A DNA stretch of 64,000 nucleotides from Edaphochlamys debaryana (GCA_016858145.1 JAEHOE010000003.1:620001-684000), one strand, 5' to 3'; shown: positions 1-12,445, counted from the first letter of the stretch. Notes: generated by a model not told the origin, from the letters alone. Made by a program: numbers and translations.

Positions 1-102
1 ACGAGGGGACGGCCGACGACTGTTGCAAGTATATATCCCAGCCGTGCCGACGGCGTGTTTCTCTCCTCCGACTCTCCCCTTGGCGCCTCGTTACCCCTGC
101 AG

Positions 103-2341
103 GCCAGCATCACAGAGTGCCTGCAGAGCGTAGTGATGGTGGACAATGAGGCGCACCCTCAGTACACGGTCATCAAAATCCAGGTGCGCCCAGATGCCTT
201 GGCCTGATCACCGGAGGCGGCCGGGCCTGCAGCCAAGGGCCATGGAGCCTTACCGACCCCGTCGTCTCGGCGCTCCCACCGCCCGCCCCTCAGGCGCCTG
301 ACACGCCCGGCCTGGTGCGCGTCCTCTCCTGGGTCCTCAACGGTGAGTGCTCACCTGCCCTAGCTCCAGCCGCATGATTACCCCTGGTGCGATACCTACG
401 TCACGATGCAAACACCGCACACCATCATGTTCTGCATTTGCCCGCCCTGTGCCCAGGCATGTCGGTGCGCGTGGCGTACGGGCAGCTCGAGACCAGCTCC
501 GAGGGGGTGGCTACGGATACGTTTTGGGTTACGGACTTCAGGGGCAGGAAGGTGAGGAAACGTGGTCGAGCCGACGCACAGGCTGCGTGGTTTCAGGGGC
601 AGGAAGGTGCACGAAGGCGGGGTCGAGCCGACGGGGCCCAGAGGACGGTCTAGAGGAAGCGGTTCAGAGCAGGGCTGTCGAGCCCGGGCACCCGGCCCAC
701 TGTGTAGGTGGCACGTGCATTGTTTTGGTGCCGCCCGCTTTTGCCCTCGTGTTGACATTCACCCCTTGGCCCTGGGCCAATCACCCCTCCTGTGCTCTCT
801 CTGTCTGCAGCTCAAGGACTCGTCCGCTTCGTCGCTCGGCGCGCGGCTGGAGGACTTCCTGATCGTGTGCCAGGCCACCGAGTCAGACGAGAAGGTACCT
901 CAGGGCTCACGTGGCTGGCCACATGGCCACATGTCGGCACCATGAGGCGGTAGCCAGAGGTCCCCGTACAGCAGGCCGAGGGCTCAACCAGTCAGGGCCG
1001 GGGTTCTAGGCCTCCGGTAGTGATGGTTCGGGCAAGCATCAGGGAAAGGGCGAAGACCAACTGGGCCGGACTTGTGCGTGCGGTCGCCCGCAGGAGTGGC
1101 GGTGCGGCAACATCGAGGTCTCCAACCTGGTCAGCCCCGACATGACTCAGGTGAGACCGGCGCGGCAGCAGCAGCGCCTCAGGTGCCTGGCCACAGAAGA
1201 GCCGGGCTCTGAGTGTCTCACCGCGCGCTTCGGAAGCTACCCGCACGCTGGGCAGCTTGCTCAGCAGACCGCCGTGCCCTTGAGCCGGTGGTGGCGTGGC
1301 AGGGACACGCGAACAGGGCTGCAGCGACAGCCTCGAGTCCGCAACCGCGAACCGAGGGAGCGTGTTGCGGGCCTGACGGGCAGCTCCCTGCCTGCCCTGG
1401 GCCAAAAGGTGACCGCTCCTCTTGCTCCCCCGCACCGCAGGTCATCATCCGGGGCGAGCCCGACGGCACCAAGCCGGGCTTCCTCCTGGAGCTGACCACT
1501 GCCCTCACCTCCGTGGGGGCCAGCATCCAGGTGCGTGCGGGGAGCCTGGGGGTTGGGGGCTGGGGATGGATGATAGCGGCACGAAGGAAAGGAGCCGCGA
1601 AGAAGACGCTGTGGCGGGAGCGTGGTGCGCTGGGGAGTCCAGTGCTGTGCTCTTGGGGGACAGGAAGGGTGGGCGGGCGCGGGGCTGTCGGGAGCAAGGA
1701 CGTGGGAAGGGCGGAGGTGGGACGTGTGAGCAATCGCCGAGTCGCGCCGCTCTAGGTCCTGGGCTTGGTGGCAGCGCGGCCAGGCCGCAACCGCCACCCC
1801 TCCTACCTCTTAGCGCCCATCTGCTCCATGTCATCCTGCCCTTTTGCTTCCGTCGCCCTCACCACACCTGTGCCCCGCCCGCACTCGCCCCAACCCCAGG
1901 AGGCGGCCATCCAGGGCGGCACCGACGTGCCCGAGCCCGCCTGCGACATCGCCGAGCCGGGGCACGACTTTGTCCGGGAGGGGCGCGTGTTCAAGTTCAT
2001 GCTCAAGGGGCCCACGGGCGGGCAGATGGTGGGCGTGGGCTCCGCGTGCTAGGGAGTCCTCCCATTGCCTCTGTCACACCATCTCGTGTCGTGGCGTGCT
2101 CCAGGCTCGCTCCAGGTTTCATGGTTGTGGTCAAGTGTTACAAGGCTCCTTGCCGCCAGTGGCCAGGACATGGAACACCCCCATCTCATCCTCGTCCCCC
2201 TCCACCCCCTACCCCCCCCAGGACGCGGATCGGGTGGCCTCCCTCATCTTCACCCTCCGCCTGCTGGAGGGCAAGGGCATCATGCCCACAGTCGCCCCCA
2301 ACATGGACGCCCTGCTCAAGCTGCAGACCAAGTGCAACTGA
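103..2341 (+). CDS. ACT-domain protein, plastid ACR/DS12-like (5' partial)
   Basis: This is the 3' part of a gene that enters from the left edge. Visible exons are 103-183, 294-342, 457-551, 811-894, 1094-1150, 1441-1530, 1900-2028 and 2222-2341. They join in frame to 234 codons plus TGA. Two ACT-like repeats are visible. The first carries APDTPGLVRVLSWVLNG; the second carries VIIRGEPDGTKPGFLLELTT and ends near the C-terminus. ACT domains bind small ligands, usually amino acids. Tandem ACT proteins without an enzyme domain, such as plant ACR11/ACR12 (DS12), are plastid proteins thought to sense or regulate amino-acid metabolism. The assignment rests on the repeat pattern and not on a search. 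The N-terminus and any transit peptide lie outside the window. Bases 1-102 look like intron. Confidence 0.75.
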
Positions 2342-2615
2342 ACAAACTGTCAACCGCTCGCTGAACGTGCAATCGTCAGATTGCGGCTGAGCGGCATCCG
2401 CAGCGGCGCAGCAGCGAAACCCCAGAGCATTCGGCGGTGCAGCTGATGGTCGGTGTGCGGTGAAGAGCCGGGGCGGCAGTGCCAACACCGGGAGGTGGCG
2501 CGGCAGGCGGCGGGGGGCGACGGTCTGCTGTCGGGTCTGACGTCCGTTGGAAGGCGGAGAGAGAGGTTGATGCGTTGGTTCTTGGTGGCTTTTGGCAGGC
2601 TCGGCTCAGTCCCTT

Positions 2616-2620
2616 TGTAA
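2616..2620 (+). terminator. Poly(A) signal TGTAA of ACT-domain gene
   Basis: TGTAA, the green-algal polyadenylation signal, lies 275 nt past the ACT-gene stop. Bases 2342 to about 2640 are therefore probably its 3' UTR. Confidence 0.55.
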
Positions 2621-2640
2621 TGCACAGAGCGACCATGAAG

Positions 2641-4034
2641 TTGGAAGCCAAGGCATTGCTTGGCAACGCTTTGCACATAGAATAAGCAGGTATGCGCGTA
2701 TGACATCGGAGTCGTTGATGGTGCCTTGGGATGCACCACAGCCCTGGCATGTGAGTCTGTGGATGTGGGAGTGGATACAGTCTTCAACCCGCCAGGCTGA
2801 AGCTGCGTGTGAGTCTGTGCATGTGGGAGGGGAAAGTGTGCAGGCGCCCCAGCAGGCCGACACCTTGTCAGGACTCTCCTGTCGGATGCCCTTTGCGTTG
2901 CATTGCTGGGAAGGGGCTGGCGTAACGATTACACGGTGAGTCTCGTATGCTTTCACAATTGCTTAGGTAGGTAGGCACTTAAATGGGTATGAGAAGGGCG
3001 CTGAAGCAAGGCCACATCTGATGCATGCGTCGCTGAGGCCTAGTCCCTAATGAACGCGGAGGCCTGGAAGTCCTGTACATACGCTTGTGCCCTGGGCGTC
3101 AGCAGACGCTGCTGACAATGTAAAGCATGCTGCAGGACGAAGCCTCCTGAGGAACGGTGAGACTTGAAAGTTGGGCACTGAAGCGTTAGCAAGCTATCGA
3201 CCACGACCGCCAGCCTCACGCCTGCTCTCCCGCGTCGCTGCCACCCGGCCGCCGCCGCCGGCTCGCGCGAAGAATGCTCATCAGCTCCTTCGCCCCCCGC
3301 AGAGCCTGACGGCGGGGGCTCAGCCCAACAGTGCCAGATTTCCCTCCCCTCCTGGTCCGTTGCTAGCAACAGACCAGGGTGGCTGCCCGAAGGCAGGAAA
3401 AGGGCTGAGCCCCGTGGTCCCCCCCAGGGGGCCCAATGTCCGAGTCATCAACGCTCTCCACCACCAGCCCGCAAGCAGGCTCGCACCCGGCCAGTAATCC
3501 GTTGGAACCCCGCACTACACGAGGTGGTGCGACACGGGGTAATCCCGGGGGGCTTCGCCGCCCGAAGAGCCTAACGGCGGCGGCTCAGCCCAAAAAGCGG
3601 ATATGGGCTCCTCTCGCCGAACGCTTTCCATTCGAGGCGTGATGTATGTCTGGGACGAATCTACCCCCCCAAGCGCACACCCGTACTGATTTTGTCCATA
3701 CTTGCCGCCCTCCTCACCCAAGCCTGACTCTGTTGCCTGGCACCCGGCCAGCCACCCGGCGCCCATATCGTACTGCCAAGCCCTGACGTAACCAGGGGTG
3801 CCGGCCCTCTCATGCAATCATCCGATGGTGCCCAGGCCGTGTGCAATGAACCCCACATGTTCAATTCTGCCCTCCCGCAGCACGCGCAACCGGCGAGCCC
3901 ATTTTAGTACCTCGATACCGACGCAGCTTCACACGGCCCCCCATGCGATGTATGGATCTGGATGCCCAAGCCTCCAACGTAACAATCTCTGCCCTCCGAA
4001 CCGTAAACGCCGTGCACACACCCACAACCCCACG
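2641..4034. other. Intergenic spacer with repeat fragments
   Basis: I see no convincing coding exon here. The stretch contains two diverged direct copies of a motif around AGCCTRACGGCGGSGGCTCAG (about 3299 and 3567) and a longer dispersed repeat at 3380-3489. This looks like decayed mobile-element sequence. Confidence 0.5.
3380..3489 (+). repeat. Dispersed repeat, copy 1 (partner at 31492-31582, inverted)
   Basis: The segment begins GGCTGCCCGAAGGCAGG, then has GGGGCCCAATGTCCGAGTC and CTCTCCACCACCAGCCCGC, and ends near AAGCAGGCT. The reverse complement of 31492-31582 carries the same blocks in the same order with a few substitutions. It lacks about 30 bases that are present here after the first block. 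It encodes nothing recognisable, so it is probably a fragment of an interspersed element. Confidence 0.7.
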
Positions 4035-4144
4035 CTAGTCGTCGGTGTAGTACAGCCACCCGCCGTGCAGGTGGGCAGGGCCCGGGACGCTCTGCAGCCC
4101 GCTCCACGTCTCAAGCAGGCACCGCAACCGATCGAGCTCCCCGC
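4035..4144 (-). pseudogene. Orphan terminal-exon-like segment
   Basis: On the minus strand an acceptor-like ...CACAG at 4145-4149 precedes an open frame of 36 codons. The frame ends in ...GPAHLHGGWLYYTDD and a TAG at 4035. Its Trp/Tyr/Asp-rich content and codon choice look more like a real C-terminus than GC-driven shadow sequence. No matching upstream exons could be assembled between 4150 and 5400. It may be the end of an unrecognised gene, an exon relic or chance. Function unknown. Confidence 0.25.
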
Positions 4145-5500
4145 CTGTGACCCAAGCAGAGGCTCCAGCGCCGGTGCCTTCAAGCACCGACGCGTCGCCC
4201 CCGAGTCCCGCGGGGAGACAGACCTTGGGGGAGGAAGTTGGGGGCTGAGGGCCACGGTGCCTGACATGGCGCACTCGGAGGTCTTGCTCCCACCCGCCGG
4301 CTCTGTAGCCTCCATTCTTGACCCCGTCTGCAAGCTGAGCCCCTCTGAAGGCTCTGAGCCCGCCCCCCGTGCCCCAGCGCCGCCTTCACACTGTTGCTTG
4401 GAGCCCCCTCCTTCGCTACCCTGCGGGCACCAGGAGGCAGGCACTCTGCTGGCTCACCGGTCCCAACCCCAGCACCCCGGCACCCGGCAATCGATACTCC
4501 CAGCACGCAGCAGTGAGCACCCAGCTGGCATTGCCGCTCAACGGTGCCAGCGCAGCGCCCATGCCCTTCCGCACCCGACCTAGCCCGGCCGCGCATACCC
4601 AACCGCCCCCTACCGCACCCCGGCCAATTCCTTCCCTACGGGCCAGCCGTATGCTTGTTGCCGGCCTGCAAGTCTAGAGATGACCGTCAGCATTGCTCGG
4701 GCTGGGCCGGCCTGCTGGCCGTCCGGCACCCAGCCCCCATCGGCCCCCTGCTCCGGCATCCGGTAGGCATGGCCCTCCATGGCTGCATGCCCGCGAGCAT
4801 ACGACTCCGCAGTCACCAGCCGGGGTCGGGGGACACCGCCCCCGTGGACAGCACGAACAGAGGAACTCTTCGGGGATACAGCCCTCGGGGACAGCAGCAG
4901 ATGCAGCTGCCCCGCACGGCCGACCGCCGTTGTCTGTTGCCTGTTGCATGTTGCCTGTTGAGGACTGCTGCCTCTTGCCTGCCTGCTGGTCTGCCGCCAC
5001 CACTGGCTTGGGGACAGCTGGAACAGCTTCGGTTTACAGCAAAGCGCAAAGCAGCGCAGTGCGCGATAGCTCGCGAGCTTCAGGCCCCCTGTCGTGACAG
5101 TATGAAATGACAAGTATGAACTATGAAGGGCTGGATGGCGGTCTCGGCATGTCTAGGCCAGCGCCGCACGGGTGCCTTGGGAGCTTGAGGGGATGGAGTG
5201 GAAGAGAAAGGATCAAAAGCAATGATAGGCCCGGGCTTGCTGTTGCTAGGGGCTTGGTTGGCTGCCTCCCACTGCCCTGCCGTGCCAGACGCGAGGCCCT
5301 TGGGGATCGCGCACGCCGGACGCCCGTACAGTGTGTGTACGCGGCGACATGTTCGTGCATATTGTTAACGCTATGACATCGCGCCTGTTGATACCCGACA
5401 CCACTTACCGTCGTCGCTCGGGGTACTGCTGAAAGCTGTGTGAGGTCAAAGCCTGAGGGACATCCCGCACAAAAATGGGAGGGAGCTAATATTAGCAGCG
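4145..5500. other. Intergenic region upstream of the ARID-HMG gene
   Basis: No gene could be supported on either strand. A minus-strand frame around 4700-4900 has some protein-like character, but it has no start, splice pattern or family resemblance I can defend. The last 200 bases should contain the promoter of the gene starting at 5501; no TATA box is evident. Confidence 0.4.
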
Positions 5501-8500
5501 ATGGAGCAGGAGGACGACCCGGAGCTCGAGCTACCTGCCGAGCCAGCGGTGCGCGAGCTTTCAGGCGGGGCATGCCCGAGTTAGGATTGGCGACTGACGC
5601 CCTCTGGGACTTCGCAGGGACAATACCCGACGGCGAGAGCCACTCACCAGGAGGTGGTGAATGACCCTGGCCTCTTTTGGGAGACGCTGCGGGAGCTCCA
5701 CCAAACTCTGGGCACGACGCTGCGGGTGCCGACGGTTGCGGGAAATGTGCTCGACCTTCATCTCTTATACAAGCAGGCAAGCACAGCGCGGGCTGCGGCG
5801 ATGGTGTCAGGCTCAGGTCGTTCACATCTGCGGACGCTCTGCACCGCAGCAGCGCTCCTCTAAAGCAGTCGTGACGGCACGGGTTCTCGCGATGACCACA
5901 GCCAGGGGTCCCAGTCGGGCGACACGCCTTGTTGCTATGTCCTCACCTTGAACTCACCCTGGACCCCGTGCGCCTTGCTGCCACCCGCCCACCTGCCACG
6001 CTACTCGGGCCGCCCCCACTTGCACAGGTATGCGCAAATGGTGGCCTTGAGCAGGTCGTGAACGGCAAGCTGTGGAGTGAAGTATGTCGGCCCTTCAACT
6101 TCCCGCCATCCTGCACATCCAAAGCCTACACGCTCCGCCGCCTGTACGCCCAGCTGTTGTGGCACTATGAGCAGGTGGGGCCTGGGATGGGCCCTTCGCA
6201 GTAGTCTTCATCCAGCTCCCAAGACGTGGCAGTTCAGCAACTGCCCAAGCTCACAAGTCCCACCCGAGTCCTGACATCCTGAACCTGCCAAGGCCGGCCA
6301 TGTATCCTGCCCAGCACTGTAAGCCACGCTCGCTTCCTGCTTATCCTTCCCCGCCCAGGTGTACCTCCACCGCAACACGGGGCCCTTCGAGTGGCGGCCG
6401 TTCCTGGAGGCGCAGCCCAGGGTGGCAGCGGGCCCGGGTGGCGGAGGCGGCCGCGGCCGGGGCACGGGGAGGGGCCGCGGGCGGCCGCGGGGTTCAGGTG
6501 CGTGGGGCAGAAGGTGACGGAGGTGATTTTGGGCTGAGGATGCAAACCGCTGGCAAGGGGAGGCGTGAACCTTCCTTTCAGGGCTCAAGCCCCGGACCGC
6601 TCAAGCCTTTGTCTGAGCGCAAACTGATTGCCCTGACTCCCCTGCCTTAATGTGTGCCCCCTCCCCTTCGTTTGAAACACGTGTAGGTCGCGGCATGCCC
6701 GGGATCCCTGGCGTCCCCCCGACGGGGTCCGTGCCACCATCCGGCGGGGGCCGGGGCCGCAAGCGCACGCATGCGGATGCAGCGGGGGGCGGCGGGGCGC
6801 TGTACGGCAGCGAGGATGAATATGGCAGCGCGGACCCGCGCGGCGGATACCACATGCATGCCGCCAACTACCCGTACGGCGGCTACCAACCGCTCCAACC
6901 GCCGCACGCTAACCAACTGCACGGCCACGCGGGTGGTCACGGCCACGGTCAGCCCCCGGCCCACCAGCTGCGGGCGCTGGGGGCCGAGCTGGCGGCGGGA
7001 GCTGCCGCAGCGGCGGCGGAGGCGGAGGCATTGATGGCGGCCGCACCAGCTCTGGCGCCAGCGGCGCCGGCGGACTCCATGCCCGCAATGCCCGGCGGCC
7101 CGCCGCCGCCCTACCCTGGCGTCGGCGGCATGGGCCCCGGCGGTGGACCCATGCGCGGCGGGGCAGCGGATGCAGCGGGCCATGCCCAGGGCGCGCGCGG
7201 CGCCAGGCGCGTGCTGACGATGCGTGTGAATGAGGCGCCGGCGCCGCCGGCATACCGAGCAGCAGGGGGCGGAACGGGGGCGGCGGCACCGCGGCCGGCA
7301 CATGCGGGCATCCCGCCCCAGCAGCAGCACCCTGCCTTTGCGGTGCAGCCTCAGCATGCGCAGCACGGCTACGTGATGCAGCTGCAGACGCAGGGCCCAG
7401 CGCAGCACGCACACCACGCGCACCATGCCGCCGACCCACATCACGCCCGGACGCACCCGCCGCTGCCACCTCAGCCCCAGGGCCATCCCCAGTTCCTGGT
7501 CCTGCCGCCCGCCCCGGGGGGGCACGGCCACGGGCACGGGCGTGGGCACGGCGGCGGACCCGGCACGCACTCCGCCGGGCCGGACCGTGACTCCGACGGG
7601 CCCCGCAGCGCCACAGCTAGTGGCCACTCGGGGGCTGTCCATGCTGCCGGCGGCGGCGGCGGTGGCGGCGGGCCGTACGGTGGCCGTGCACCGACGCCGC
7701 CCCGCTCAGCCATGGCGTCGCCCTTCCAGCAAGACGCGGCGGCGCCGCCGGCCCGTCAGACTGACGCCGGGGCCTACGCCCACCACCCAGCGGGAGCCCC
7801 AGGCCAGCAGCCGCCGCCGCCTGTGCCGGCTTACCAGCCAGCGCCTCCTCTCTATGACTGGGTGGTGCAACCAGCATTGCAGCCGTACAACAGCGGGGGC
7901 GGCGGTGGCGGCGGCGCTGGCTCGGTCGGGAACCCGCAGGCGGCGCCGCCCCGGCAGCCACCTCTGATTGCAATGCGGACGGGCGGCGCAGGGCCGTCGA
8001 CGGCGCCGGCGCCTGGCACGGCAATCATCGGCACGGTGGACAGCTCGTTCGACTGCGGTTTCTTCGTCACCATCAATGTCAACGGGCAGCAGTACCGCGG
8101 GATGTTGTACAACCCGCCATGGCAGACGGGCGGCGGCGGCGGCGCGTCAGAGCTGCAGCAGGCCGAGCAAGCCCAACTGCCGCCCGGCTCCGGCGGTAGC
8201 TACCCGGGCGCAGGGCCCCTGACGTACGAGCAGGATCCCGCCGCACAGCAGGCAGGCGCAGAGACCATGGACGAGCAGCCGTACATGTACGACATGGACG
8301 GTTACGACTACGGCATGGACCAGCAGGTCGCGCAGCTGCAGCTGCAGCCGCCGCAGCTGCACACCCAGCCTCAGCAGCCGGCGCCACGCGGCGCCCAGCC
8401 GCAGGAGCAGCAGCCCCACCAGCCCACGCACCACCACCCTCATCCTCAACCCCAACCCCAGCACAACCCGCACCTGCAGCCTCAGCACAACCCGCACCGG

Positions 8501-11500
8501 CCGCACCACACCCACCGCCAGGCCCAGCCGGCGGACTCAGCCGACAGCGGCCTGCGTGGCTGCGGCCGCGGCCCCCGCGGCGGCAGCGGCGCGGGCGGCT
8601 CTCGCCCTGCACCCATCGACCCCGTTGGCCAGTCCGGCCCCAACCACGGCCCCGGCCACGTCCCGGTGCACGGGCACGGCCATGGGCACCCCCAGCCCGG
8701 CGCCCCCACACCTCACAGCGTGTTGGGGCGACTGGACCTGGGTGGGCCTGGTGGCATGGCGAGCCCCAGCCTGGCTGGGCCCACGGTTGCAGGGGCAGGC
8801 GGGGGCCCAGGCGGGCCGCCGTTGCGGCGGTTGGCGGTTGCGGACGGCGGCCCCGGCGGCGGTGGGCGTTACTACATGGTGACGCCCGTGCAGGGTCATG
8901 CGCCGGCGGCGGGGGCACGGGCAGCGGCGGGGCAAGGCGCCGGCGGGGGCGCGGCCGGCCCGGCGGCTGGCGACGGCTCGGGCGGGGACACGGGGGCCTC
9001 ACAGCAGGAGGCGGCGCAGGGCGGCGAGGGCGAGGGCGGGGACACGCAGTCGGACCTGCAGCAGGGCGGGGGCCGCAACGGGGCCGGCGCCGGGAACCGG
9101 GCTGCGGCGGTCGCGGCAGCGGCAGGGCCGGCGGCAGCCGTGATGGCGCAAGCGCCTCCGCTGCCCCCGCTCCCGGCCGGCCCCCGCCATGCCCCGGCCG
9201 TGCCAACAGCGTCAGCAGTGACGGCAGCGGCGCCGGCCCGGCCTGGCGCGTCCCCGCCAGGCAACGCATCCCCGGCGCCGTCGCAAGCCGCCGCCGCCGG
9301 CCCTCCTCGGGGCGGTCTCGAGCCCGCTCAGCCCGGCACGGCCAGAGCGCCTCGGCCAGCCACCTCCGAAGCGGCGAACTCATACAGCACCGGAAGCGGC
9401 CCTATCGCCGCCGCCGCTGGCGGCGGCGGCCGGTTGCAGCACGCGCCCTTCCCGCCGCCTAGGGCGGGTCACGGCGGCGGTGGTGCTGGTGGCGGTGGCG
9501 GACGCCCGATGATGCTGTCCAACTTCCCGCCGTTCCCACTCAACGGCGTTGCGGTGGCGGCACCGCCACCCAGGCCGCCGCCAACCCTGTCGCACGTGAC
9601 GGCGGCAAGGGGCGCGTTCCACTTCTTCTGTCGCGCCAAACAGGCCGAGCTCCGGCAGCAGTACCCGCACTGGCCCCTGCCCGACGTCAACCGCCGCGTG
9701 GCGGAGATGTGGGCCGCCGCCACGGCGGACGAGCGGCTGCCGTACGAACGGCAGGCTGACGAGGACCGGCGGCGGTACGACCGGGAGATGGCGGGCAGCA
9801 TGGCCGCGATGGCGGGCGCCGCAGCCGCTGGCGGCGGCGGCGAAGCGGACGGCGAGGACGTCGGAGAGACGGAGGGCCTGCCGGCGGAAGAGGACGATGT
9901 GGGTCGGGGCGATCGCACCCGGCGGCGCAGCGATGGCCACCAGGCCCACGCGGGTCCACCTCAGGGCATCGCTGCGTCAGCACCGCCGCCACGGTTGCAT
10001 CAGCATCAGAGGGACGAGCGACGGTCCCCGGGCGGGGGCCACGAGGCCATCGCAGCAGCGGCCGACCCCCATCCGCAGCCCGACTTGCCGGCAAAGGTGC
10101 AGTACGGCCGCCACGTGGCACCGGCGTACGGCAGCTGGCAGGCGCTGGCTTCCCCGGACGACGCCATAGCGGCGGCGGCCGCAGCGGCCGATGCCGCCGC
10201 CGCGGCTGCTGCTGCTGCCGTCGCTGCGGCTGCGGCCGCCGCCGCCAACGGCCGCGGTCGGGTTCCTGCCTCGCCGCCGCCAGCCGCTGGGCCCAGCGGC
10301 GCAAGCCCTCCCATGCCCTCGAGCCATGCCGGCGGCACGGCCGGGACGGACCGCTCGCCCCACAGCAACGCCACACCCGAGCCGTACTCGCAGCCCCATC
10401 AGCTGGGCGGCGGCGGCGGCAGCGGCAGCGGCGGCTCGGGCGGCGGAGCCGGCTTCTCTCCCCAAGGCGCCGACGGACGCGGCAGCGGCGGCGGCACGGG
10501 CACCGGCACGGGGACCGTCACCGTGACGGCGCCGCCGGGCGGGGGCACGCCCAGCGGCACTGGAGGCACGCCCGTGGCCGTCGCGCGCCCCGCGGTGGCA
10601 ACACCGTTCCGCATTCTGGCCAGCGGCCTGGCCAACGATGCTACGGCGGCGGCGGAGGGCCGCGGCAGCGGCGGCGGCTCGGGCCCCACCGTCGCGGGCC
10701 CTGGCAGCGGCAGTGGCGCGCTGCTCAGCGGCGACTCGCCCCGGCCGCCGCCTGGCTCCACGCTGCCGCTGCGGCTGCGGCGGGTGTCCGGCAAGATCCC
10801 ACGCATTATCGTCAGCCCCACGGGCCCCGGCGGCGCCGGCGGCCACCCTCAGTTCATGACGGGCCTGGGCAGCCCCCGCGGCTCCCCGCGCCCGATCGGC
10901 CTCACCAAACGCATGTCGCTCAACAGCATCGGCGGCCTAGGGATGACGCCCCGGATCTCGTTGAACGGCCTGAGCGGGTGGGGCGGGCTGGGGCCAATCG
11001 GAGCCGCAGGAGCCGGCGGCGGCGCTGCCAATGCCTTCGTGCCCTTGTACGTCCATCCGTACAACCCGGACAACGTCGGCGCCGTCGGCGGCGGCAGCGC
11101 TGGCCTGGCGGCGCCGCTAGGCGGTAACGGCGAGGACTCGCCCGGCGGCGGCGCCGGCGGCAGCAACGGCGGCAGCGGCGGCGCAGCGCAAATCCCCCTG
11201 CTGTGGGCCCACGGCCGGCCCAGCGAAGCCGGCGGCGGCGATCAGGGCTACGACAGCGCACTGTACGGCAATGCGTCGTACGGCCAGGCGCACGTGTACG
11301 ACCACAACGGCACGGCGTACGTGCAGGACCTGTCAGCTCTGGAGGGCGGCGAGGAGGCCGCTGGCGTAATCTACTGCTACGTGCAGTCCGAGGAGGGCGT
11401 GATGGTACGGCAGGCGTTGACCATGATTGACCCAGAAACGTTACGTCATCTGGAACAGCTGGCGGCGCAGCAGGGTGGGCCCGTGGTCCTGGAGCTGCCG

Positions 11501-11722
11501 CTGACGTCAGGGGCCCCGGGCACGGCTGCGGCGACGCCGGTGCAGCTGACGTCATCGCAGCACGCCCTGCCGCTGCACGTGCACCCTCCGCCGCCGTACG
11601 CTCCGCCGCCGCCGCCCCAGCTGCAGCAGCAGCAGCAGTTGCACCACCACGCCCCCAGCAGCCAGCTACTGAGTCAGCAGGCGGTGGGCGGGCCAGGTCC
11701 TCAGCCGGGCAACGGGCGGTGA
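5501..11722 (+). CDS. ARID/BRIGHT plus HMG-box protein (ARID-HMG family), 1842 aa
   Basis: Exons 5501-5548, 5618-5776, 6028-6174, 6359-6497 and 6687-11722 join in frame. Residues about 18-125 form an ARID DNA-binding domain (EVVNDPGLFWETLRELHQ, then LRRLYAQLLWHYEQVYLH). Residues 608-640 match the block conserved between ARID and HMG box in plant ARID-HMG proteins (GTVDSSFDCGFFVTINVNGQ, ending YRGMLYN). Residues 1135-1199 form an HMG box (RGAFHFFCRAKQAELRQQYP). Plant relatives (HMGB9/10/11/15) are nuclear AT-rich-DNA-binding architectural or transcription factors of roughly 300-450 aa. This one is about four times longer because of Gly/Pro/His/Gln/Ala-rich linkers, nearly all in one 5-kb exon. 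The long linkers are probably disordered. Intron 2 appears to use a GC donor (CAG|GCAAGC at 5777). Confidence 0.87.
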
Positions 11723-12440
11723 GCCGCTGGCGATTGGGGTGCTTGGCAGAAGTGGTGGGCCATCGTTGGTTCGGTTGGGAAGGCAGCGGTGGTTGTGGAC
11801 GTCAGCTCTAGTGCCGTAGTGAGCAGGCTGGGGATTGAATGCCGTAGGAATGCCCTGGACCAAGAGCATTCACTGCTTATGGAAGGCGGAGTGTTGTGGG
11901 CGGTGGGTATGTTGGGGGCCGAGGAAGAAGGGAGAGGCGAGCGATACAGATGAGGCCGACCGATCCGGACAAAGAATCTACTACACTGCAGGTGTACCGC
12001 AAGGGGAGTGGGGATCATGGCAGTGGGGAAGAGGGGCAATGCAGCCACGGCTGGGCGGGCATTCAAGTGCATTCATTGCCGCTTGGGGGCTTCTTATGAT
12101 TGGTTGGGCACGCCGAGCGTGAGGATGAAAGAGCATTGCAGTGCTGTGGATGTGAGACATTGAAAGTCATGCTTTCTCTTCGTAACAGGACAAGTTTTGG
12201 GATCTGGGTGAAGCATGTGGAAGCGCTTGCACCACGTGTATCTTGCTTGGTATGTCGGTACCGGCTTGACCCTCTAGAGTGGAAGACGCGCATATCACCA
12301 CTTGACCAGACCCGCTTTCACCGGGCGAAGTACGAGTGTGTCAGTGACTAGGCGTACCAGAGAGGCTGGCCTGACAAGTGCGCGCCGATATTGAGCTGGA
12401 ATGCTGATGATCGAGGAGGTGGTCTACTGGTCGTCGCTCG

Positions 12441-12445
12441 TGTAA
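12441..12445 (+). terminator. Poly(A) signal TGTAA of ARID-HMG gene
   Basis: TGTAA lies about 720 nt past the stop. Bases 11723-12460 hold no coding potential and are read as a long 3' UTR. Confidence 0.5.

Noticed and set aside
5121..5825. A 234-residue minus-strand open frame
   Set aside because: It overlaps exons 1-2 of the ARID-HMG gene antisense and has random Pro/Ala/Ser composition.
8079..9383. A 434-residue minus-strand open frame
   Set aside because: It is antisense to the conserved ARID-HMG exon and composed of Arg/Pro/Ala, a GC-bias shadow with no splice or domain support.
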